Below are positions 8,501-22,405 of a DNA stretch of 64,000 bases, in pieces. The stretch comes from Halisarca cf. caerulea (taxonomy: Eukaryota; Porifera; Demospongiae; Chondrillida; Halisarcidae): assembly GCA_963170055.1 (NCBI GenBank), contig CAUJGJ010000207.1, positions 5,001 through 69,000 of the forward strand. The letters are read 5' to 3'. Position 1 is the stretch's first letter, and every line of letters starts with the position of its first letter. The translations under genes and the position numbers were made by a program. The notes under the pieces were generated by a model. That model saw only the letters and a list, made by a program, of their open reading frames with translations. It was not told the DNA's origin and ran no database searches.

Positions 8501-11500
8501 TGTGTCCACTGGGAATGTGCGTGGTGCTAGTGCCAAATATTGGTATTACCACCAGCATATCCAATACTACACAAATACGCCCACAGCACTTCAGAAACTT
8601 CATGTGTGTCCACTGGGATTGTGCGTGGTGCTAGTGCCAAATAATGGTATTAGCACCAGCATATCCAACATTACACAAATACACCCACAGTAGTTAAGAA
8701 ACTTCATTTGTGTCCACTGGGAATGTGCGTGGTGCTAGTGCCAAACATTGGTATTAGCACCAGCATATCCAACGCTACACAAATACGCCCACAGCACTTC
8801 AGAAAGGTCATGTGTGTCCACTGGGAATGTGCGTGGTGCTAGTGCTAAATATTGGTATTAGCACCAGCATATCCAACACTACACAAATACGCGCACAGCA
8901 CTTCAGAAACTTCATGTGTGTCCACTGGGAATGAGCGTGGTGCTAGTGCCAAATATTGGCATTAGCACCAGCATATCCAACACTACACAAATACGCCCAT
9001 ACAGCACTTCGGAAACTTCATGTGTGTCCACTGGGAATGTGCGTGGTGCTAGTGCCAAATATTGGTATTAGCACCAGCATATCCAACACTACACAAATAC
9101 GCCCACAGCACTTCGGAAACTTAATGTGTGTCCACTGGGAATGTGCGTGGTGCTAGTGCCAAATATTGGTATTAGCACCAGGATATCCAACACTACACAA
9201 ATACGCCCACAGAACTTCAGAAAGGTGATGTGTGTCCACTGGGAATGTGCGTGGTGCTAGTGCCAAATATTGGTATTAGCACCAGCATATCCAACATTAC
9301 ACAAATACACCCACAGTAGTTAAGAAACTTCATTTGTGTCTACTGGGAATGTGCGTGGTGCTAGTGCCAAACATTGGTATTAGCACCAGCATATCCAACG
9401 CTACACAAATACGCCCACAGCACTTCAGAAAGGTCATATGTGTCCACTGGGAATGTGCGTGGTGCTAGTGCTAAATATTGGTATTAGCACCAGCATATCC
9501 AACACTACACAAATACGCGCATAGCACTTCAGAAACTTCATGTGTGTCCACTGGGAATGAGCGTGGTGCTAGTGCCAAATATTGGTATTAGCACCAGCAT
9601 ATCCAACACTACACAAATACGCCCACAGAACTTAAGAAAGGTGATGTGTGTCCACTGGGAATGTGCGTGGTGCTAGTGCCAAATATTGGTATTAGCACCA
9701 GCATATCCAACACTACACAAATACGCCCACAGTAGTTAAGAAACTTCATGTGTTTCCACTGGGAATGTGCGTGGTCCTAGTGCCAAATATTGGTATTAGC
9801 ACCAGCATATCCAACACTACACAAATACGCCCACAGCACTTCAGAAAGGTCATGTGTGTCCACTGGGAATGTGCGTGGTGCTAGTGCCAAATATTGGTAT
9901 TACCACCAGCATATCCAATACTACACAAATACGCCCACAGCACTTCAGAAACTTCATGTGTGTCCACTGGGATTGTGCGTGGTGCTAGTGCCAAATAATG
10001 GTATTAGCACCAGCATATCCAACATGACACAAATACACCCACAGTAGTTAAGAAACTTCATTTGTGTCCACTGGGAATGTGTGTGGTGCTAGTGCCAAAC
10101 ATTGGTATTAGCACCAGCATATCCAACGCTACACAAATACGCCCACAGCACTTCAGAAAGGTCATGTGTGTCCACTGGGAATGTGCGTGGTGCTAGTGCT
10201 AAATATTGGTATTAGCACCAGCATATCCAACACTACACAAATACGCGCACAGCACTTCAGAAACTTCATGTGTGTCCACTGGGAATGAGCGTGGTGCTAG
10301 TGCCAAATATTGGCATTAGCACCAGCATATCCAACACTACACAAATACGCCCACAGCACTTCGGAAACTTAATGTGTGTCCACTGGGAATGTGCGTGGTG
10401 CTAGTGCCAAATATTGGTATTAGCACCAGGATATCCAACACTACACAAATACGCCCACAGAACTTCAGAAAGGTGATGTGTGTCCACTGGGAATGTGCGT
10501 GGTGCTAGTGCCAAATATTGGTATTAGCACCAGCATATCCAACACTACACAAATACGCCCACAGTAGTTAAGAAACTTCATGTGTTTCCACTGGGAATGT
10601 GCGTGGTCCTAGTGCCAAATATTGGTATTAGCACCAGCATATCCAACACTACACAAATACGCCCACAGCACTTCAGAAAGGTCATGTGTGTCCACTGGGA
10701 ATGTGCGTGGTGCTAGTGCCAAATATTGGTATTACCACCAGCATATCCAATACTACACAAATACGCCCACAGCACTTCAGAAACTTCATGTGTGTCCACT
10801 GGGATTGTGCGTGGTGCTAGTGCCAAATAATGGTATTAGCACCAGCATATCCAACATTACACAAATACACCCACAGTAGTTAAGAAACTTCATTTGTGTC
10901 CACTGGGAATGTGCGTGGTGCTAGTGCCAAACATTGGTATTAGCACCAGCATATCCAACGCTACACAAATACGCCCACAGCACTTCAGAAAGGTCATGTG
11001 TGTCCACTGGGAATGTGCGTGGTGCTAGTGCTAAATATTGGTATTAGCACCAGCATATCCAACACTACACAAATACGCGCACAGCACTTCAGAAACTTCA
11101 TGTGTGTCCACTGGGAATGAGCGTGGTGCTAGTGCCAAATATTGGCATTAGCACCAGCATATCCAACACTACACAAATACGCCCATACAGCACTTCGGAA
11201 ACTTCATGTGTGTCCACTGGGAATGTGCGTGGTGCTAGTGCCAAATATTGGTATTAGCACCAGCATATCCAACACTACACAAATACGCCCACAGCACTTC
11301 GGAAACTTAATGTGTGTCCACTGGGAATGTGCGTGGTGCTAGTGCCAAATATTGGTATTAGCACCAGCATATCCAACACTACACAAATACGCCCACAACA
11401 CTTCGGAAACTTAATGTGTGTCCACTGGGAATGTGCGTGGTGCTAGTGCCAAATATTGGTATTAGCACCAGCATATCCAACACTACACAAATACGCCCAC

Positions 11501-14210
11501 AGTAGGTAAGAAACTTCATGTGTGTCCACTGGGAATGTGCGTGGTGCTAGTGCCAAATATTGGTATTAGCACCAGCATATCCAACACTACACAAATACGC
11601 CCACAGCACTACAGAAACTTCATGTGTGTCCACTGGGAATGTGCGTGGTGCTAGTGCCAAATATTGGTATTAGCACCAGCATATCCAACACTACACAAAT
11701 ACGCCCACAGCACTTCTTAAACGTCATGTGTGTCCACTGGGAATGTGCGTGGTGCTAGTGCCAAATATTGGTATTAGCACCAGCATATCCAACACTACAC
11801 AAATACGCCCACAGCACTTCAGAAAGGTCATGTGTGTCCACTGGGAATGTGCATGGTGCTAGTGCCAAATATTGGTATTAGCACCAGCATATCCAACACT
11901 ACACAAATACGCCCACAGTAGTTAAGAAACTTCATGTGTTTCCACTGGGAATGTGCGTGGTGCTAGTGCCAAATATTGGTATTAGCACCAGCATATCCAA
12001 CACTACACAAATACGCCCACAGCACTTCAGAAAGGTCATGTGTGTCCACTGGGAATGTGCGTGGTGCTAGTGCCAAATATTTATATTAGCACCAGCATAT
12101 CCAACATTACACAAATACACCCACAGTAGTTAAGAAACTTCATTTGTGTCCACTGGGAATGTGCGTGGTGCTAGTGCCAAACATTGGTATTAGCACCAGC
12201 ATATCCAACGCTACACAAATACGCCCACAGCACTTCAGAAAGGTCATGTGTGTCCACTGGGAATGTGTGTGGTGCTAGTGCTCAATATTGGTATTAGCAC
12301 CAGCATATCCAACACTACACAAATACGCGCACAGCACTTCAGAAAACTTCATGTGTGTCCACTGGGAATGAGCGTGGTGCTAGTACCAAATATTGGTATT
12401 AGCACCAGCATATCCAACACTACACAAATACGCCCACAGAACTTCAGAAAGGTGATGTGTGTCCACTGGGAATGTGCGTGGTGCTAGTGCCAAATATTGG
12501 TATTAGCACCAGCATATCCAACACTACACAAATACGCCCACAGCACTTCAGAAAGGTCATGTGTGTCCACTGGGAATGTGCGTGGTGCTAGTGCCAAATA
12601 TTGGTATTACCACCAGCATATCCAATACTACACAAATACGCCCACAGCACTTCAGAAATTTCATGTGTGTCCACTGGGATTGTGCGTGGTGCTAGTGCCA
12701 AATAATGGTATTAGCACCAGCATATCCAACATTACACAAATACACCCACAGTAGTTAAGAAACTTCATTTGTGTCCACTGGGAATGTGCGTGGTGCTAGT
12801 GCCAAACATTGGTATTAGCACCAGAATATCCAACGCTACACAAATACGCCCACAGCACTTCAGAAAGGTCATGTGTGTCCACTGGGAATGTGCGTGGTGC
12901 TAGTGCTAAATATTGGTATTAGCACCAGCATATCCAACACTACACAAATACGCGCACAGCACTTCAGAAACTTCATGTGTGTCCACTGGGAATGAGCGTG
13001 GTGCTAGTGCCAAATATTGGTATTAGCACCAGCATATCCAACACTACACAAATACGCCCACAGAACTTCAGAAAGGTGATGTGTGTCCACTGAGAATGTG
13101 CGTGGTGCTAGTGCCAAATATTGGTATTAGCACCAGCATATCCAACACTACACAAATACGCCCACAGTAGTTAAGAAACTTCATGTGTTTCCACTGGGAA
13201 TGTGCGTGGTGCTAGTGCCAAATATTGGTATTAGCACCAGCATATCCAACACTACACAAATACGCCCACAGCACTTCAGAAAGGTCATGTGTATCCACTG
13301 GGAATGTGCGTGGTGCTAGTGCCAAATATTGGTATTACCACCAGCATATCCAATACTACACAAATACGCCCACAGCACTTCAGAAATTTCATGTGTGTCC
13401 ACTGGGATTGTGCGTGGTGCTAGTGCCAAATAATGGTATTAGCACCAGCATATCCAACATTACACAAATACACCCACAGTAGTTAAGAAACTTCATATGT
13501 GTCCACTGGGAATGTGCGTGGTGCTAGTGCCAAACATTGGTATTAGCACCAGCATATCCAACGCTACACAAATACGCCCACAGCACTTCAGAAAGGTCAT
13601 GTGTGTCCACTGGGAATGTGCGTGGTGCTAGTGCTAAATATTGGTATTAGCACCAGCATATCCAACACTACACAAATACGCGCACAGCACTTCAGAAACT
13701 TCATGTGTGTCCACTGGGAATGAGCGTGGTGCTAGTGCCAAATATTGGTATTAGCACCAGCATATCCAACACTACACAAATACGCCCACAGAACTTCAGA
13801 AAGGTGATGTGTGTCCACTGGGAATGTGCGTGGTGCTAGTGCCAAATATTGGTATTAGCACCAGCATATCCAACACTACACAAATACGCCCACAGTAGTT
13901 AAGAAACTTCATGTGTTTCCACTGGGAATGTGCGTTTTGCTAGTGCCAAATATTGGTATTAGCACCAGCATATCCAACACTACACAAATACGCCCACAGC
14001 ACTTCAGAAAGGTCATGTGTGTCCACTGGGAATGTGCGTGGTGCTAGTGCCAAATATTGGTATTACCACCAGCATATCCAATACTACACAAATACGCCCA
14101 CAGCACTTCAGAAACTTCATGTGTGTCCACTGGGATTGTGCGTGGTGCTAGTGCCAAATAAGGGTATTAGCACCAGCATATCCAACATTACACAAATACA
14201 CCCACAGTAG
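5531..14210. repeat. 7-mer (728 bp) higher-order repeat domain
   Basis: A marker monomer with TTACCACC in place of TTAGCACC and CCAATAC in place of CCAACAC occurs at 5531, 6258, 7818, 8546, 9900, 10732, 12607, 13335 and 14063. Distances are 727, 1560, 728, 1354, 832, 1875, 728 and 728, which are 7, 15, 7, 13, 8, 18, 7 and 7 monomers once nearby small indels are counted. The marker is followed in fixed order by a GGGATTGTGCG monomer, an ACATTACACAAATACACCC monomer with linker TAGTTAAGAAACTTCATTTG, and a CCAACGCTAC monomer. The basic unit is therefore seven monomers, with some units expanded or merged. Confidence 0.85.
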
Positions 14211-14429
14211 TTAAGAAACTTCATTTGTGTCCACTGGGAATGTGCGTGGTGCTAGTGCCAAACATTTGTATTAGCACCAGCATATCCAACGCTACACAAA
14301 TACGCCCACAGCACTTCAGAAAGGTCATGTGTGTCCACTGGGAATGTGCGTGGTGCTAGTGCTAAATATTGGTATTAGCACCAGCATATCCAACACTACA
14401 CAAATACGCCCATACAGCACTTCGGAAAC

Positions 14430-17400
14430 TTCATGTGTGTCCACTGGGAATGTGCGTGGTGCTAGTGCCAAATATTGGTATTAGCACCAGCATATCCAAC
14501 ACTACACAAATACGCCCACAGCACTTCGGAAACTTAATGTGTGTCCACTGGGAATGTGCGTGGTGCTAGTGCCAAATATTGGTATTAGCACCAGCATATC
14601 CAACACTACACAAATACGCCCACAACACTTCGGAAACTTAATGTGTGTCCACTGGGAATGTGCGTGGTGCTAGTGCCAAATATTGGTATTAGCACCAGCA
14701 TATCCAACACTACACAAATACGCCCACAGCACTTCAGAAACGTCATGTGTGTCCACTGGGAATGTGCGTGGTGCTAGTGCCAAATATTGGTATTAGCACC
14801 AGCATATCCAACACTACACAAATACGCCCACAGCACTTCAGAAAGGTCATGTGTGTCCACTGGGAATGTGCATGGTGCTAGTGCCAAATATTGGTATTAG
14901 CACCAGCATATCCAACACTACACAAATACGCCCACAGCACTTCAGAAACTTCATGTGTGTCCACTGGGAATGTGCGTAGTGCTAGTGCCAAATATTGGTA
15001 TTAGCACCAGCATATCCAACACTACACAAATACGCCCACAGCACTTCGGAAACTTCATGTGTGTCCACTGGGAATGTGCGTGGTGCTAGTGCCAAATATT
15101 GGTATTAGCACCAGCATATCCAACACTACACAAATACGCCCACAGCACTTATGAAACTTCATGTGTGTCCACTTGGAATGTGCGTGGTGCTAGTGCCAAA
15201 TATTGGTATTAGCACCAGCATATCCAACACTACACAAATACGCCCACAGCACTTCGGAAACTTCATGTGTGTCCACTGGGAATGTGCGTGGTGCTAGTGC
15301 CAAATATTGGTATTAGCACCAGCATATCCAACACTACACAAATACGCCCACAGCACTTCAGAAACTTCATGTTTGTCCACTGGGAATGTGCGTGGTGCTA
15401 GTGCCAAATATTGGTATTAGCACCAGCATATCCAACACTACACAAATACGCCCACAGCACTTAAGAAACTTCATGTGTGTCCACTTGGAATGTGCGTGGT
15501 GCTAGTACCAAATATTGGTATTAGCACCAGCATATCCAACACTACACAAATACGCCCACAGCACTTCAGAAACTTCATGTGTGTCCACTGGGAATGTGCG
15601 TGGTGCTAGTGCCAAATATTGGTATTAACACCAGCATATCCAACACTACACAAATACGCCCACAGCACTTCGGAAACTTCATGTGTGTCCACTGGGAATG
15701 TGCGTGGTGCTAGTGCCAAATATTGGTATTAGCACCAGCATATCCAACACTACACAAATACGCCCACAGCACTTCGGAAACTTCATGTGTGTCCACTGGG
15801 AATGTGCGTGGTGCTAGTGCCAAATATTGGTATTAGCACCAGCATATCCAACACTATACAAATACGCCCACAGCACTTCTGAAACGTCATGTGTGTCCAC
15901 TGGGAATATACGTGGTGCTAGTGCCAAATATTGGTATTAGCACCAGCATATCCAACATTACACAAATACAACCACAGTAGTTAAGAAACTTCATGTGTTT
16001 CCACTGGGAATGTGCGTGGTGCTAGTGCCAAATGTTGGTATTAGCACCAGCATATCCAACACTACACAAATACGCCCACAGCACTTCAGAAAGGTCATGT
16101 GTGTCCACTGGAAATGTGCTTTGTGCTAGTGCCTAATATTGGTATTAGCACCAGCATTTCCAACATTACACAAATACGACCACAGTTGTTAAGAAACTTC
16201 ATGTGTGTCCACTGGGAATGTGCGTGGTGCTAGTGCCAAATATTGGTATTAGCACCAGCATATCCAACACTACACAAATACGCCCACAGCACTTCTGAAA
16301 CGTCATGTGTGTCCACTGGGAATGTGCGTGGTGCTAGTGCCAAATATAGGTATTAGCACCAGCATATCCAACACTACACAAATACGCCCACAGCACTTCA
16401 GAAACTTCATGTGTGTCCACTGGGAATGTGCGTGGTGCTAGTGCCAAATATTGGTATTAGCACCAGCATATCCAACACTACACAAATACGCCCACAGCAC
16501 TTCGGAAACTTCATGTGTGTCCACTGGGAATGTGCGTGGTGCTAGTGCTAAATATTGGTATTAGCACCAGCATATCCAACACTACACAAATACGCCCACA
16601 GCACTTCGGAAACTTCATGTGTGTCCACTGGGAATGTGCGTGGTGCTAGTGCCAAATATTGGTATTAGCACCAGCATATCCAACACTACACAAATACGCC
16701 CACAGCACTTCGGAAACTTAATGTGTGTCCACTGGGAATGTGCGTGGTGCTAGTGCCAAATATTGGTATTAGCACCAGCATATCCAACACTACACAAATA
16801 CGCCCACAACACTTCGGAAACTTAATGTGTGTCCACTGGGAATGTGCGTGGTGCTAGTGCCAAATATTGGTATTAGCACCAGCATATCCAACACTACACA
16901 AATACGCCCACAGCACTTCAGAAACGTCATGTGTGTCCACTGGGAATGTGCGTGGTGCTAGTGCCAAATATTGGTATTAGCACCAGCATATCCAACACTA
17001 CACAAATACGCCCACAGCACTTCAGAAAGGTCATGTGTGTCCACTGGGAATGTGCATGGTGCTAGTGCCAAATATTGGTATTAGCACCAGCATATCCAAC
17101 ACTACACAAATACGCCCACAGCACTTCAGAAACTTCATGTGTGTCCACTGGGAATGTGCGTAGTGCTAGTGCCAAATATTGGTATTAGCACCAGCATATC
17201 CAACACTACACAAATACGCCCACAGCACTTCGGAAACTTCATGTGTGTCCACTGGGAATGTGCGTGGTGCTAGTGCCAAATATTGGTATTAGCACCAGCA
17301 TATCCAACACTACACAAATACGCCCACAGCACTTATGAAACTTCATGTGTGTCCACTTGGAATGTGCGTGGTGCTAGTACCAAATATTGGTATTAGCACC

Positions 17401-18940
17401 AGCATATCCAACACTACACAAATACGCCCACAGCACTTCAGAAACTTCATGTGTGTCCACTGGGAATGTGCGTGGTGCTAGTGCCAAATATTGGTATTAG
17501 CACCAGCATATCCAACACTACACAAATACGCCCACAGCACTTCGGAAACTTCATGTGTGTCCACTGGGAATGTGCGTGGTGCTAGTGCCAAATATTGGTA
17601 TTAGCACCAGCATATCCAACACTACACAAATACGCCCACAGCACTTCAGAAACTTCATGTTTGTCCACTGGGAATGTGCGTGGTGCTAGTGCCAAATATT
17701 GGTATTAGCACCAGCATATCCAACACTACACAAATACGCCCACAGCACTTAAGAAACTTCATGTGTGTCCACTTGGAATGTGCGTGGTGCTAGTACCAAA
17801 TATTGGTATTAGCACCAGCATATCCAACACTACACAAATACGCCCACAGCACTTCAGAAACTTCATGTGTGTCCACTGGGAATGTGCGTGGTGCTAGTGC
17901 CAAATATTGGTATTAACACCAGCATATCCAACACTACACAAATACGCCCACAGCACTTCGGAAACTTCATGTGTGTCCACTGGGAATGTGCGTGGTGCTA
18001 GTGCCAAATATTGGTATTAGCACCAGCATATCCAACACTACACAAATACGCCCACAGCACTTCGGAAACTTCATGTGTGTCCACTGGGAATGTGCGTGGT
18101 GCTAGTGCCAAATATTGGTATTAGCACCAGCATATCCAACACTATACAAATACGCCCACAGCACTTCTGAAACGTCATGTGTGTCCACTGGGAATATACG
18201 TGGTGCTAGTGCCAAATATTGGTATTAGCACCAGCATATCCAACATTACACAAATACAACCACAGTAGTTAAGAAACTTCATGTGTTTCCACTGGGAATG
18301 TGCGTGGTGCTAGTGCCAAATGTTGGTATTAGCACCAGCATATCCAACACTACACAAATACGCCCACAGCACTTCAGAAAGGTCATGTGTGTCCACTGGA
18401 AATGTGCTTTGTGCTAGTGCCTAATATTGGTATTAGCACCAGCATTTCCAACATTACACAAATACGACCACAGTTGTTAAGAAACTTCATGTGTGTCCAC
18501 TGGGAATGTGCGTGGTGCTAGTGCCAAATATTGGTATTAGCACCAGCATATCCAACACTACACAAATACGCCCACAGCACTTCTGAAACGTCATGTGTGT
18601 CCACTGGGAATGTGCGTGGTGCTAGTGCCAAATATAGGTATTAGCACCAGCATATCCAACACTACACAAATACGCCCACAGCACTTCAGAAACTTCATGT
18701 GTGTCCACTGGGAATGTGCGTGGTGCTAGTGCCAAATATTGGTATTAGCACCAGCATATCCAACACTACACAAATACGCCCACAGCACTTCGGAAACTTC
18801 ATGTGTGTCCACTGGGAATGTGCGTGGTGCTAGTGCTAAATATTGGTATTAGCACCAGCATATCCAACACTACACAAATACGCCCACAGCACTTCGGAAA
18901 CTTCATGTGTGTCCACTGGGAATGTGCGTGGTGCTAGTGC
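14430..18940. repeat. Adjacent duplication of a 21/22-mer block (2184/2288 bp)
   Basis: Private variants recur in the same order at fixed offset. CACAACACTTCGG is at 14621 and 16805, CACTTCAGAAACGTC at 14730 and 16914, GTGCGTAGTGC near 14971 and 17155, and CACTTATGAAAC at 15146 and 17330 (offset 2184). ATGTTTGTCC is at 15369 and 17657, GGTATTAACACC at 15621 and 17909, CCAGCATTTCC at 16151 and 18439, and AGTGCTAAAT at 16544 and 18832 (offset 2288). The second copy has gained one monomer between 17330 and 17657. Boundaries are approximate: first copy about 14430-16620, second about 16620-18940. Confidence 0.88.
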
Positions 18941-18959
18941 CAAATATTGGTTTTAGCAC

Positions 18960-21871
18960 CAGCATATCCAACACTATACAAATACGCCCACAGCACTTCT
19001 GAAACTTCATGTGTGTCCACTGGGAATATACGTGGTTCTAGTGCCAAATATTGGTATTAGCACCAGCATTTCCAACATTACACAAATACGCCCACAGTAG
19101 TTAAGAAACTTCATGTGTTTCCACTGGGAATGTGCGTGGTGCTAGTACCAAATGTTGGTATTAGCACCAGCATATCCAACACTACACAAATACGCCCACA
19201 GCACTTCAGAAAGGTCATGTGTGTCCACTGGAAATGTGCTTTGTGCTAGTGCCAAATATTGGTATTAGCACCAGCATATCCAACATTACAGAAATACGCC
19301 CACAGTAGTTAAGAAACTGCATGTGTGTCCACTGGGAATGTGCGTGGTGCTAGTGCCAAATATTGGTATTAGCACCAGCGTATACAACACTACACAAATA
19401 CGCGCACAGCACTTCAGAAAGGTCATGTGTGTCCACTGGGAATGTGCGTGGTGCTTGTGCCAAATATTGGTATTAGCTCCAGCATATCCAACACTACACA
19501 AATACGCCCACAGCACTTCTGAAACGTCATGTGTTTCCACTGGGAATGTGCGTGGTGCTAGTGCCAAATATTGGTATTAGCTCCAGCATATCCAACACTA
19601 CACAAATACGCCCACAGCACTTCTGAAACGTCATGTGTTTCCACTGGGAATGTGCGTGGTCCTAGTGCCAAATATTGGTATTAGCACCAGCATATCCAAC
19701 ACTACACAAATACGCCCACAGAACTTCAGAAAGGTCATGTGTGTCCACTGGGAATGTGCGTGGTGCTAGTGCCAAATATTGGTATTACCACCAGCATATC
19801 CAATACTACACAAATACGCCCACAGCACTTCAGAAACTTCATGTGTGTCCACTGGGATTGTGCGTGGTGCTAGATCCAAATAAGGGTATTAGCACCAGCA
19901 TATCCAACATTACACAAATACACCCACAGTAGTTAAGAAACTTCATTTGTGTCCACTGGGAATGTGCGTGGTGCTAGTGCCAAACATTGGTATTAGCACC
20001 AGCATATCCAACACTACACAAATACGCCCACAGCACTTCAGACAGGTCATGTGTGTCCACTGGGAATGTGCGTGGTGCTAGTGCCAAATATTGGTATTAG
20101 CACCAGCATATCCAACACTACACAAATACGCCCACAGCACTTAAGAAACTTCATGTGTGTCCACTTGGAATGTGCGTGGTGTTAGTACCAAATATTTGTA
20201 TTAGCACCAGCATATCCAACACTACACAAATACGCCCACAGCACTTCAGAAACTTCATGTGTGTCCACTGGGAATGTGCGTGGTGCTAGTGCCAAATATT
20301 GGTATTAGCACCAGCATATCCAACACTACACAAATACGCCCACAGCACTTCGGAAACTTCATGTGTGTCCACTGGGAATGTGCGTGGTGCTAGTGCCAAA
20401 TATTGGTATTAGCACCAGCATATCCAACACTATACAAATACGCCCACAGCACTTCTGAAACTTCATGTGTGTCCACTGGGAATATACGTGGTTCTAGTGC
20501 CAAATATTGGTATTAGCACCAGCATTTCCAACATTACACAAATACGCCCACAGTAGTTAAGAAACTTCATGTGTTTCCACTGGGAATGTGCGTGGTGCTA
20601 GTACCAAATGTTGGTATTAGCACCAGCATATCCAACACTACACAAATACGCCCACAGCACTTCAGAAAGGTCATGTGTGTCCACTGGAAATGTGCTTTGT
20701 GCTAGTGCCAAATATTGGTATTAGCACCAGCATATCCAACATTACAGAAATACGCCCACAGTAGTTAAGAAACTGCATGTGTGTCCACTGGGAATGTGCG
20801 TGGTGCTAGTGCCAAATATTGGTATTAGCACCAGCGTATACAACACTACACAAATACGCGCACAGCACTTCAGAAAGGTCATGTGTGTCCACTGGGAATG
20901 TGCGTGGTGCTTGTGCCAAATATTGGTATTAGCTCCAGCATATCCAACACTACACAAATACGCCCACAGCACTTCTGAAACGTCATGTGTTTCCACTGGG
21001 AATGTGCGTGGTGCTAGTGCCAAATATTGGTATTAGCTCCAGCATATCCAACACTACACAAATACGCCCACAGCACTTCTGAAACGTCATGTGTTTCCAC
21101 TGGGAATGTGCGTGGTCCTAGTGCCAAATATTGGTATTAGCACCAGCATATCCAACACTACACAAATACGCCCACAGAACTTCAGAAAGGTCATGTGTGT
21201 CCACTGGGAATGTGCGTGGTGCTAGTGCCAAATATTGGTATTACCACCAGCATATCCAATACTACACAAATACGCCCACAGCACTTCAGAAACTTCATGT
21301 GTGTCCACTGGGATTGTGCGTGGTGCTAGATCCAAATAAGGGTATTAGCACCAGCATATCCAACATTACACAAATACACCCACAGTAGTTAAGAAACTTC
21401 ATTTGTGTCCACTGGGAATGTGCGTGGTGCTAGTGCCAAACATTGGTATTAGCACCAGCATATCCAACACTACACAAATACGCCCACAGCACTTCAGACA
21501 GGTCATGTGTGTCCACTGGGAATGTGCGTGGTGCTAGTGCCAAATATTGGTATTAGCACCAGCATATCCAACACTACACAAATACGCCCACAGCACTTAA
21601 GAAACTTCATGTGTGTCCACTTGGAATGTGCGTGGTGTTAGTACCAAATATTTGTATTAGCACCAGCATATCCAACACTACACAAATACGCCCACAGCAC
21701 TTCAGAAACTTCATGTGTGTCCACTGGGAATGTGCGTGGTGCTAGTGCCAAATATTGGTATTAGCACCAGCATATCCAACACTACACAAATACGCCCACA
21801 GCACTTCGGAAACTTCATGTGTGTCCACTGGGAATGTGCGTGGTGCTAGTGCCAAATATTGGTATTAGCAC
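18960..21871. repeat. Adjacent duplication of a 14-mer block (1456 bp)
   Basis: CTATACAAATACG followed by CACTTCTGAAACTTCATG and GGAATATACGTGGTTC is at 18974 and 20430. GTATACAACAC with ACGCGCAC is near 19380 and 20836. TTACCACC is at 19785 and 21241, and GATCCAAATAAGGG near 19873 and 21329. All offsets are 1456 = 14 x 104. The copies run about 18960-20415 and 20416-21871. Confidence 0.9.
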
Positions 21872-22405
21872 CAGCATATCCAACACTACACAAATACGCC
21901 CACAGCACTTCGGAAACTTCATGTGTGTCCACTGGGAATGTGCGTGGTGCTAGTGCCAAATATTGGTATTAGCACCAGCATATCCAACACTACACAAATA
22001 CGCCCACAGCACTAAAGAAACTTCATGTGTGTCCACTTGGAATGTGCGTGGTGCTAGTACCAAATATTGGTATTAGCACCAGCATATCCAACACTACACA
22101 AATACGCCCACAGCACTTCAGAAACTTCATGTGTGTCCACTGGGAATGAGCGTGGTGCTAGTGCCAAATATTGGTATTTGCACCAGCATATCCAACACTA
22201 CACAAATACGCCCACAGCACTTCGGAAACTTCATGTGTGTCCACTGGGAATGTGCGTGGTGCTAGTGCCAAATATTGGTATTAGCACCAGCATATCCAAC
22301 ACTACACAAATACGCCCACAGCACTTCGGAAACTTCATGTGTGTCCACTGGGAATGTGCGTGGTGCTAGTGCCAAATATTGGTATTAGCACCAGCATATC
22401 CAACA

